Assembly: GCA_038329845.1 (NCBI GenBank)
Contig: JBBQNJ010000004.1
Coordinates: 31,941 to 95,940 of the forward strand
Origin: JBBQNJ01 sp038329845
Lineage (GTDB): Bacteria; Planctomycetota; Phycisphaerae; Tepidisphaerales; Tepidisphaeraceae
Length of the DNA: 64,000 nt
Reading direction: 5' to 3'
In this document: in pieces, positions 1 to 7,600 of the stretch
Layout: each line of letters begins with the position of its first letter
Numbering within the stretch: position 1 is the first letter of the stretch
Notes under the pieces: generated by a model
What the model was told of the DNA's origin: nothing
The model's input: only the letters and a program-made list of their open reading frames with translations
The model's database searches: none
Made by a program: the position numbers and the translations under genes

Positions 1-210
1 CCGGACGGCTCACCGTTCCCGACGAATCTCTACCTGCTGAACCGGATCGCCGAGCTGTCCAACCACCGGCGGTTCGGTGAGGTGGACCTGGCTGCGGAAA
101 TCCCGTCTCGGCTGCTGGATCGCTGCCGGGAAGATGGGGGATGGCGTGATGCGATGACCACGGCGATGGCGCTGGAACTGCTCTGCCGTTCGGGGCAGAT
201 CGCGCCATAA
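1..210 (+). CDS. C-terminal fragment of an unidentified protein
   Basis: An open frame enters from the left edge and ends at TAA 208-210, giving 69 residues with no start in view. The end reads GGWRDAMTTAMALELLCRS, a helix pattern reminiscent of alpha/alpha-toroid repeats of the terpenoid-cyclase or prenyltransferase type, but the piece is too short to assign. It is convergent with the minus-strand operon that ends at 228, so it is not part of that operon. Codon use resembles the neighbouring genes. Confidence 0.5.
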   Translation, partial: PDGSPFPTNLYLLNRIAELSNHRRFGEVDLAAEIPSRLLDRCREDGGWRDAMTTAMALELLCRSGQIAP

Positions 211-227
211 CGACTCGACGGAAATCG

Positions 228-737
228 CTAGCGACGAAGCTCATCGGGAATGAACGGCTTGGGCCGCGCGGGAGGCGCTACGCCGCCGGGAGGCTGCGGC
301 GCAGTGGCCGGCGTCAATGCGGACGGGGTCGATTCGCGGCTAGTCGCACCGGATTGAGGCGCCGGCACCGCCGCCTGCTCGGATCGCTGTTTGGCCTGAT
401 CGCCCGCCTGGCGGGCGAGTCGATCGGCAAGCCGATGCTGCTCGGCGGCGCGGGTATAGATCGGCGGAGGCTTGGGCTGGCGATTCATCACTCCGGCGAA
501 AAAGTCCATCGCCTGGGCGTAATTTTCGTCCCGCATCGCCTGTTCGCCGCGGCGATAGAGCGCCTCGGGCGAGTTTTCATCGGACAGATAGAGGCCGGGG
601 CTGAGCAGGAGGATGGCCACGACGTGTGCCAGCGCCGCCCATCCGAGCAGACGAAGCAACCGTCGATGGCGGTGGGCGCGGCTTTCGCCGGCATGTTCGC
701 GGGCGGTCGCAGCCCGGTTTTCAGTCGTCGGATGCAT
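228..737 (-). CDS. Small membrane-anchored TPR-like protein, last gene of the ExbBD operon
   Basis: 169 residues. A basic N-terminus (RAHRHRRLLRLLGWAAL) leads into one hydrophobic segment at about residues 34-52, then a single TPR-like helix pair (ALYRRGEQAMRDENYAQAMDFF) and a Pro/Ala-rich C-terminal tail. The likely topology is cytoplasmic N-terminus with the TPR on the periplasmic side. The ATG overlaps the stop of the upstream exbD as TGATG; a GTG one codon earlier (740) gives a 4-nt GTGA overlap and is equally possible. Translation is therefore probably coupled to exbD. I recognise no named family. Its position suggests an accessory subunit of the ExbB/ExbD complex; that is inference. Confidence 0.7.
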   Translation of the reverse strand: MHPTTENRAATAREHAGESRAHRHRRLLRLLGWAALAHVVAILLLSPGLYLSDENSPEALYRRGEQAMRDENYAQAMDFFAGVMNRQPKPPPIYTRAAEQHRLADRLARQAGDQAKQRSEQAAVPAPQSGATSRESTPSALTPATAPQPPGGVAPPARPKPFIPDELRR

Positions 738-1141
738 CACTTCTTGACCCTCAGTTCGACATAGCCGCGGGCGCGATTCACCGCGTCGGTGGCCACCACG
801 TAGGCACGATACGGCGAAAGGCGATCGACCTCGATCTGCACGGTTCGGGCACTGCGTTCTTCCCGATCATGCAACAGCGCCGTCAGTTCCTCGGCGAGAT
901 CGCCGGCGGAAATCTCGCGACCCTCGAGAAAAAGGCGTGAATCCCGATCCACGCTGATGATCAGCGGCGGGCGCTGGCGCAGCGGCTCGCCGGTGAGGCT
1001 GATCGGCGGCTCGAGCGGCACCGGCGAGCGGGCGGTCACCTGTCCGCAGATCACGAAAAACACCAACAGCAGCATCGCCAGGTCGGCCATGCTCGACATG
1101 GGAATCTGCGGCTGAATTTTGAATCGTCGTCGAAGTTTCAA
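737..1141 (-). CDS. exbD: ExbD/TolR-family biopolymer transport protein (ExbD1)
   Basis: 134 residues. Short basic cytoplasmic N-terminus, one transmembrane helix (MADLAMLLLVFFVICGQ) and a periplasmic domain ending DAVNRARGYVELRVKK. The motif MSSMADLAMLLLVFF matches the ExbD/TolR membrane helix with its essential Asp, here in MAD. I chose a TTG start at 1141: it overlaps the exbB stop (TTGA) and has AGGAG 8 nt upstream. The longer frame from a GTG at 1201 would add about 20 basic residues and overlap exbB by 64 nt. With ExbB it should form a proton-driven motor in the inner membrane. A second, different ExbD is encoded at 12311-12730. Confidence 0.88.
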   Translation of the reverse strand: MKLRRRFKIQPQIPMSSMADLAMLLLVFFVICGQVTARSPVPLEPPISLTGEPLRQRPPLIISVDRDSRLFLEGREISAGDLAEELTALLHDREERSARTVQIEVDRLSPYRAYVVATDAVNRARGYVELRVKK

Positions 1142-1827
1142 TGCTTTGACTCCTTCGCCCCGCCGCTCGCCGTGCGGCTCTCGCGGCGAGATTCGATCCA
1201 CGCCCGCACCAGAGTGGAAAGCAGGCGGTTGGCGCTCTGCTCCATCGCGGTGGTCAGATCGGTGACCTGCCGGGAAAAGAAATGAAACGCGACGATCGAC
1301 GGGATCGCCACGATCAATCCCGCCGCGGTGGTGATCAATGCCTGGCTGATCCCGCCGGCGACGAGCGATGGGCTGACATCATTGGCCTGGGCGACAGCGC
1401 CGAAGGCCTCGATCATGCCGGTGACGGTCCCGGCGAACCCGAGCAAGGGGGCGATGGTTCCGATCGCCGCGAGAATTCCCAAGTGAGTTTCCAGCTCGCC
1501 GACGGAAAAATTGCCCTCATCCTCGACGGCGCGATTGATCTGATCGTGGACGAACGCGATGTTCTCCTGCTCGCCCAGCTCGTCGAACCGCTCGAGCGCC
1601 GCCCGCATCATCGCCGATGCCAGCCGCCCGTCGCCGCGACACAATTCCCGGGCACCGTCCAGGTCGCGCGCCCCGACGCGCTGGTCGAAGTCGCCGAGAA
1701 ACGATGCCGCCTCGCGCCGATAGGCGCGCAGCGCCAGCCATCGTTCGAGAATCACCGCCGCCGCCAGCACACTGCACCCCAGCAGCGGCGCCATGAACCA
1801 GCGCCCTTCGACAATCAGATTCCACAT
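1138..1827 (-). CDS. exbB: ExbB/TolQ/MotA-family proton channel protein
   Basis: 229 residues, the usual size for ExbB/TolQ. Hydrophobic segment near residues 10-28, then a long cytoplasmic loop, then the conserved channel region with LGILAAIGTIAPLLGFAGTV followed by GMIEAF and GGISQALITTAAGLIVAIP, the hallmark motifs of MotA/TolQ/ExbB channels. It is the only ExbB in the operon and so is expected to pair with one or both ExbD proteins. The C-terminus is charged and overlaps the start of exbD1. The family converts proton flow into mechanical work on an envelope partner; here the large TPR proteins of the same operon are the obvious candidates (inference). Confidence 0.92.
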   Translation of the reverse strand: MWNLIVEGRWFMAPLLGCSVLAAAVILERWLALRAYRREAASFLGDFDQRVGARDLDGARELCRGDGRLASAMMRAALERFDELGEQENIAFVHDQINRAVEDEGNFSVGELETHLGILAAIGTIAPLLGFAGTVTGMIEAFGAVAQANDVSPSLVAGGISQALITTAAGLIVAIPSIVAFHFFSRQVTDLTTAMEQSANRLLSTLVRAWIESRRESRTASGGAKESKH

Positions 1828-1853
1828 CGGCTCGACCTGTTCCTTTCGTCATG

Positions 1854-1891
1854 CTCCGCCGCTCAGCGGTCGCTCCGCCGCTCAGCGGTCG
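1854..1891. repeat. Exact 19-bp tandem duplication at the end of the TPR gene
   Basis: CTCCGCCGCTCAGCGGTCG occurs at 1854-1872 and again at 1873-1891. The second copy carries the stop codon of the upstream TPR gene, so the first copy is a duplicated gene end in the 54-nt gap before exbB. Each unit contains the palindrome CCGCTCAGCGG and could fold. Confidence 0.9.
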
Positions 1892-3525
1892 CTCACATCG
1901 GTGTCCGCGACTTTGTAACGCGTTTCCAAAATCGTGTGCGCCTCACTCGCCTCGCGGGTTCGCGGGAATTTCCTCAGCACCACGCGATAAATCTCCACCG
2001 CGCGCGGTGCATCGCCGCGTTCGGCATAGCTTGCGGCGATCTCCATCCACGCCCGGCGGGGGTACGACCCCTGGGCGTAGCGGGCGATGATCGTCTCGTA
2101 GTCACGGATCGCCTCATCGTATTTTTTCTGCCCCCGGAGCAGTTGCCCCGATCGCATCAGCGCCCGCGCCGGCCAGTCGCCTTCGTTGCCGAACCGATCC
2201 ACCAGCTCGCGCAGCGTAGCCAGGGCCGCGGCAACATCCTTCATGGCCCCGGCCTCCAAGTCGGCGCGACGCCACAACGCCTCGCAACTCGTCTGGGCCG
2301 AGTAGAAGGTCTTGACGATTCGGCTCAGCTCAGCCTGGCCGGCGGGAAGATCGGGCTTCTTCGCCCGCGAGCCGTAATAGGTCTCGGCGACGAGAAAATG
2401 TGCCGCCGGCTTGCTGTCGAGCGTCCAGTAGGCGTCGCGGGCTTTGGCCGGATTGCCCTTGGATTCATGGTACTCACCCACCCATCGCTTGCACTGCTCG
2501 ACATCGCCGCCGCCGCGATAGACGCCGATGAATCGCATCAACCGCTCCAAGTCCGTCGCACGATCCATTTCGCACAGGCTCGATTCGGCCCAACGCCGTA
2601 GATCCTTGGACTTCTCGGCCACCCGCTGCAGCGCCGAGTGACGTTCAGACGCCGACTTCTTGCCGATCGCCTCGACGATCTCCTGCGACAGGTGATTGAT
2701 CTCACCGCCTTTGTCCGCCAGGGCGCGGTCCAGCAGCTTGAACAGATTGGCCGTCCCTTCTCGGGCACCGTAGAGCTTGAGCAGCAGGCGATATTGCAGC
2801 AGCCGTTCGGATTCGCCAAGCCGCTCGATCGCCTTAATCGCTTCATCGAACCGCTCGAAGCGCACCAGCAACTCGACCACGCGGGTGATCGCCTCGCGCT
2901 GATCGGGAAGACGCATCAGCAGCGCGATCGCCGCGTCGGGGTCCGGTTTCTTGCCTCGCAATTCTTGATCAGACAGCCATAGAACCGCCTCTCGATAATC
3001 CGAGGTGGCGCGGGGATCGGCACCAAAATCGGCGGGTTTCTTCGCGCTGATCTGGCGATACGCCTCGGCCGCCTCATCGCGTTTGTCGATCGCCAGGAGG
3101 CTTCGCGCCATGGCTTTCAGCGCCGGTACGACCAGCGGGCTGTTGGGAAACTCGCGGACGACAAAGCCGAACTCCTTGATCGCTTCATTGTGGAATTTGC
3201 GGCTCTGCTGCGCCTGGGCAACCCAGAATTGAAGCTGATCCGAGCGTGGGTCGGCAGGATAACGTTCCATGAAACCGTAGATCGCATCGACGATTTCCTG
3301 TACCGGCTGCTTCGAGCGGGCGAGTCGCGCGATCGACTCGAACTGAGCATCCGGCGCGGCATTCGGCCCGGCATCCGGCGCGGCGTTAGGCGCGACGTTA
3401 GGCGCAGCGTTCGGCGCGGTATTCGGCGCAGCGTTTGGCGCTGCGTTGGGCGCGGCACCCAGAAGCGCCGACAGCGCTATCGCCAATCCGATTCGCCTCA
3501 CGGCGTCGCACAGGCCGTCGATCAT
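1882..3525 (-). CDS. Exported TPR-repeat protein of the ExbBD operon
   Basis: 547 residues from the ATG at 3525, which overlaps the stop of the DUF4159 gene (ATGA) and has GGAGG 7 nt upstream; a longer frame from 3573 lacks such support. Signal peptide at residues 1-23 (GLAIALSALLGA), then a Pro-Asn-Ala repeat linker (about 23-60), then many TPR-like helix pairs to the end, for example KKYDEAIRDYETIIARYAQG and RGDAPRAVEIYRVVLRKFPR. TPR solenoids bind partner proteins. The last repeats resemble YbgF/BamD-type TPRs, which sit beside TolQ-TolR in Tol-Pal systems, so an analogous periplasmic role is plausible but not shown. Confidence 0.85.
   Translation of the reverse strand: MIDGLCDAVRRIGLAIALSALLGAAPNAAPNAAPNTAPNAAPNVAPNAAPDAGPNAAPDAQFESIARLARSKQPVQEIVDAIYGFMERYPADPRSDQLQFWVAQAQQSRKFHNEAIKEFGFVVREFPNSPLVVPALKAMARSLLAIDKRDEAAEAYRQISAKKPADFGADPRATSDYREAVLWLSDQELRGKKPDPDAAIALLMRLPDQREAITRVVELLVRFERFDEAIKAIERLGESERLLQYRLLLKLYGAREGTANLFKLLDRALADKGGEINHLSQEIVEAIGKKSASERHSALQRVAEKSKDLRRWAESSLCEMDRATDLERLMRFIGVYRGGGDVEQCKRWVGEYHESKGNPAKARDAYWTLDSKPAAHFLVAETYYGSRAKKPDLPAGQAELSRIVKTFYSAQTSCEALWRRADLEAGAMKDVAAALATLRELVDRFGNEGDWPARALMRSGQLLRGQKKYDEAIRDYETIIARYAQGSYPRRAWMEIAASYAERGDAPRAVEIYRVVLRKFPRTREASEAHTILETRYKVADTDVSDR
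3349..3459 (-). repeat. In-frame NAAP tandem repeat encoding a linker
   Basis: About nine imperfect 12-nt units encoding variants of N-A-A-P (NTAP, NVAP, DAGP) directly after the signal peptide of the TPR protein. This should be an extended flexible tether between membrane or signal region and the TPR solenoid. Units of this kind change copy number easily, so length may vary between strains. Confidence 0.85.
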
Positions 3526-4652
3526 GACCCATCCTCCGCGCCGCGGCGATCGTGAACCGTGTTCAGACTCCATGTCACCAGGTTGGTTCCCATTTGAAAC
3601 GCGCGCTCGACCGAAGCGCGGCTTCGGCCCATCGCAACGCTCGCCCAGGCGCTGCCCATGTCGCCGGGGCTGATGAAAACCATGAGCCTTCCATCCGGAC
3701 CGAACACGCCCTCGGCCTCATCCTGGCGGCCATGCGAGCGATAGACCGGGCATCCGCCGGTCAACTGATACAACACCTTAGGCCCGCGAAATACTTCTTG
3801 ATCCAGTTCAATTGTGCGAAGCCGCCCCTGCGGCAGCACCTGGCGAATGAATCGCTTGAACTGGTCCTCGAAGTTGCCGCCGGAAGAATCGGCCACGACG
3901 AATCCGCCGGCCTCGAGATAATCACGAAGATTGTGGCGATCCTCGCGCGAGGCCTCAATTCGCCCGGTGCCGGTGATGAACAGCAAGGTGGGGAAATACT
4001 GCGCCCGATGCCGCGGCAGATCGGACATGCTCAACACCTCTTCGCGCTTCGACACCTTTAATCCCGGCAGCGCCTTGCGAACCTCCTCGAGCAAAACCGG
4101 CAAGGCGCGGGGATTGGCATCGGGGTTGTCCCCGGAATGACGCAGCCGATACAACCACAGCACCCCGCCGGGGCGAGTGCCGAACGGCGATCCGGCGGCA
4201 GTCTGCCCGTGGCCGATCGCCGTCGGCAGGCCGAGGGTGTCGATCGCCGACGCCAGTTGTTGCGCCTCGTCCGGCCTGACCTCGACGGATTGTCGGCGCA
4301 ACACCTCAAGAAGCGTCTGGCGGCTCATCAATCGGGCGCGGCGCTGCTGTTGGCGGCGAAGTTCCTGCTTTTGAACTTCGGCCAGGTTCGTGGCGATCCG
4401 GCCCTGGTGGATTTCGTCGCCGGAGCCGGACGGAATGCCCAGCGGGCGCTCGTGCAGGCAGCCGCGCATCGTCCACAACGATGCGGCGATCACCAGGCCG
4501 TGCCCGAGCAATCCGACCCCGACGTACCCGCGCAGGCGGGCGTGGGCATCGAGCCCTCGCCGCGGCGAGCGGGCAGCGAGGCGCCAGCGGATCCACAGCG
4601 CGATCCCCCCCGCCACCATCAACGCGGCCGTGATGTAGCCCAGCCAACGCAC
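3522..4652 (-). CDS. DUF4159-domain membrane protein
   Basis: 376 residues from a GTG start with GGAGG 10 nt upstream. Two hydrophobic segments (about 6-22 and 47-62), a charged helix (KQELRRQQQRRARLMSRQ) and a C-terminal DUF4159 domain (about 170-340). The domain shows the family features SDLPRHRAQYFPTLLFITG and LEAGGFVVADSSGGNFEDQF. DUF4159 has a flavodoxin/glutamine-amidotransferase-like look and commonly lies in planctomycete operons with MoxR, VWA and TPR genes; its function is unknown. It sits 19 nt after the giant TPR gene and overlaps the next TPR gene by 4 nt, so it is an integral part of this operon. Confidence 0.85.
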   Translation of the reverse strand: MRWLGYITAALMVAGGIALWIRWRLAARSPRRGLDAHARLRGYVGVGLLGHGLVIAASLWTMRGCLHERPLGIPSGSGDEIHQGRIATNLAEVQKQELRRQQQRRARLMSRQTLLEVLRRQSVEVRPDEAQQLASAIDTLGLPTAIGHGQTAAGSPFGTRPGGVLWLYRLRHSGDNPDANPRALPVLLEEVRKALPGLKVSKREEVLSMSDLPRHRAQYFPTLLFITGTGRIEASREDRHNLRDYLEAGGFVVADSSGGNFEDQFKRFIRQVLPQGRLRTIELDQEVFRGPKVLYQLTGGCPVYRSHGRQDEAEGVFGPDGRLMVFISPGDMGSAWASVAMGRSRASVERAFQMGTNLVTWSLNTVHDRRGAEDGS

Positions 4653-4671
4653 CGTCGCGTTTCCCTCCAGT

Positions 4672-7600
4672 TCAGTTGTTTCGCATCTGGTCCAGAGCGA
4701 TCCGCGCCAACGTCACGTATTCGCTGCGCGGATAGTCGTACACGATTCGATTGAGCAGCTCGCCGACCTTGTCGTTGCCGCGCCCGCCGCCTTGCATCAG
4801 GGCCGCGGCGTGCCAGTAGAGCAGCGCCGGCATGTCGGCATCGGCGGCGGCGAACGTCTTTTCGGCGCTGGTGTACCACGCCACGGCGGTTTTCATATCG
4901 CCGCCGACGGTGAGCCACTGGCCGGCCTTGAGCGCCACGGCGCCGGCGCGAGGGTGCTTGGGGAATCGCTCGACGAATTTCCGCGCGATGGCGACGGCGT
5001 CATCCCATCGCTCGTCGCGGGCGTGGTGATTCATCATGCGGATCATCGCCAGCGGAACCTGGGGATCGTCGGGATGATGGTACGTCAGCAGCACGTAGGC
5101 ATCGGCGGCCTTATCGAACTCGCCGAGTTCCTCGTGGCACTGCCCGATCTTGAAGCGGGCCTTGGATGCGAACTCGCTGGAAGGCCAGCGGGTGATCACG
5201 TCCTGGAACCTCGCCAGCGCCTCCCGCGGCTGGCCGCGCAGGGACAGGACGTTTCCCAGGTAATAGCTGGCGCTGGACGCCAGAGGATCATCGGGGAATC
5301 GCTGCACGATCTGTTGAAAACTCTCGGCCGACTCGAGCAGGTAATCCGACGCCCGCGAGATAGCGCCCGCAAGATAGAGCTGGCGTCCGACTTCATACGC
5401 CGCCTGCCCGGAACGGAACCAGATTCCGATCTCGTCGCGGGAGTCGCGGAACTGGCGGCTGAATCCATCGATGCTCCCGTCGGTCCCGCCGGCGACGGTG
5501 AGCGACGCGACGATCGTCGCCGGCGAATCTGCCGAGAGGCGCAGGGCATCGTCATAGGCGATGCGAACTGTGCCGGCATATTCCACGCGCAGTCGATCGT
5601 CGCCCTGCCGCGGCGCGCCGACATCGGTCCGCACGCTGCCGCGAAACACCCCGCTGTGGGGCTCGGTTTCGATCAGCGCCACGATCAGCTCCTGATCCTC
5701 GCTCGCCGCCGCCCGCACCAGCACCACGTCCTGGGCACCGGAAAGATCGGCGTCGAAATCCGTAATTTGCACGAACATTTCCTGGCCCACGCGGATGCGC
5801 GAGAGGTCCTGGGTGTAATGCGCGTTCATCACGCGCATCGATGCATCCGACGCGAGCGTGACATATCGCACCCTTTCGGCGGCGGGCGGTTGCGGCTGCT
5901 CGGGATCGACGTAGTCGGCGATCACCTCACCGCCGGGGACAAGGCTCAGGATTCCGTCCTTGCCCGGTTCGCTCGAGATCGCGGTGGTCACCCGGGCGCG
6001 GAATAGATCGCCTTGGCGCTTCGCCTGAACGTGTACAACCTCCACCAGCCGCCCCGCCATCGACCGCAGGCGCACCGTCACCTGATCGGCGGTGATGTCG
6101 GGATCGACAACGGTGATCTCAAACGGCTCACCCGGAATGATCGGTCCATCGAGTACGGCGTCATCGGCACCGCGTGCAATGGAGGGCACCCCGGCGACGG
6201 GTCGGGTGGCGGCCGGCGCTGCGGGCGCTGCGGTGGGGGCGGTGGGGGCCGTGGGGGCGAGGGGGGCGGTGGGGGCGGACGCAACCGCGCCCAACTGGGT
6301 TAATCGCGTGATGCGAGCCTCGAGCAGTTCGGTCTGGTGAACCGCGGACGCGAGCTGCGCCCGCGCCACAGCGTCGCCGGTATCGGGCCAAGTTTCTTCG
6401 TCAGCGGCGCGGGTCGTGGCGGGCACCGACGCCGCCACGCGCTTTTCGACGGTGCGACGAAAAGCAGCGAACGCGTCCCGCTGACGTTGATACGCATCGA
6501 GCCGCTGGCCCAAACGAACGCGCAGATCATCCAGCGCCGCCCGCTCACCGGCCTTGACTCGGCGGGCACCGTCCATCAGCCGGATCGTCGCAACCGCCGC
6601 CCCATCGGCACGGCGCTCGCCGAGCGCTTCGATCGCCTTTCCCGACGCGACGGGGCGCACCTGGAGATCCGACTTGCCCGGGGCCTCATCGCTGGCCGAA
6701 AACCGCAGAATTTCATCCCCGGGCACGCTCAACTTACCGCCCGGCGACGCAGCGCCGGCGACGGCCTCGCCCGCGGGATCGACCGGCGCTTGCGGCTCGC
6801 CGAGAATCAGTTCCAGCGAACCGGTGGCCACGCCCTCGCCCTGAGCCCGCAGGGTCAGCTCGGTCTTGGCACCGCTGAGCAGAGCGTTGACCGTCGCGGC
6901 GACGGTGGCGTCGCCGTCGATCACGGCGTCGGGATCGGCGAACTGCACATTGATCCGCGCCGGCGAAAAGGCGGCGGCGGAGGCCTGGCCTTCAGCGACT
7001 GGCGCGGCGCGCGGTGCGGCACTGACTTGCGCCGCCCCGGGCGAAAACTCACCGGCGGCGGGCGTGGTGAGCAGAATCCACTGATCACGAAACGCGCGAT
7101 ATCCCGGATGCAAATTGCGATCATCGAGAAATGTGGCCCAGATCACGTCGCCGGGGCGCACGAACAATAGCCGTGGGTTGGCGCGGGCTTCATCGGTCGT
7201 GGCCAGCGGGAGGCCGGCGACAAATGTCCCGGCCGACGGACCGATTTCATCCGCCTCAACCTCAACCTTGTCGCCCGACTCTCCCTGGATGCGAATCACC
7301 GCGCGATCGACTCGAGGCGTGGAATCGGCGTCGGGATCACTCACAGCGACAAACCAGCGTCCCTGCTCGCGCAGCTTCCACGCCGTCACCCGGCGGTCGG
7401 CCTCGAGCGCCCCGGCCGCGGCGAAGCTCAGGCGGGCATCGTGATATTTCGCTCCCAGGCCGCGGCTCTGCCGCAGGGTCGCAGCGCCCGGTGTCATGTT
7501 CTCCTCATCGGTGTATCGCGCCGACACCTGCTGACCGACATCGAACGTCAAGGTGGCTCGCTGCGTTTTTGCATCCGGACGCGGCGGCGGAGGCGCCAGG

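Noticed and set aside
1282..2601. A 439-residue plus-strand frame over exbB and the TPR gene
   Set aside because: Runs across two well-supported genes on the other strand; composition typical of antisense.
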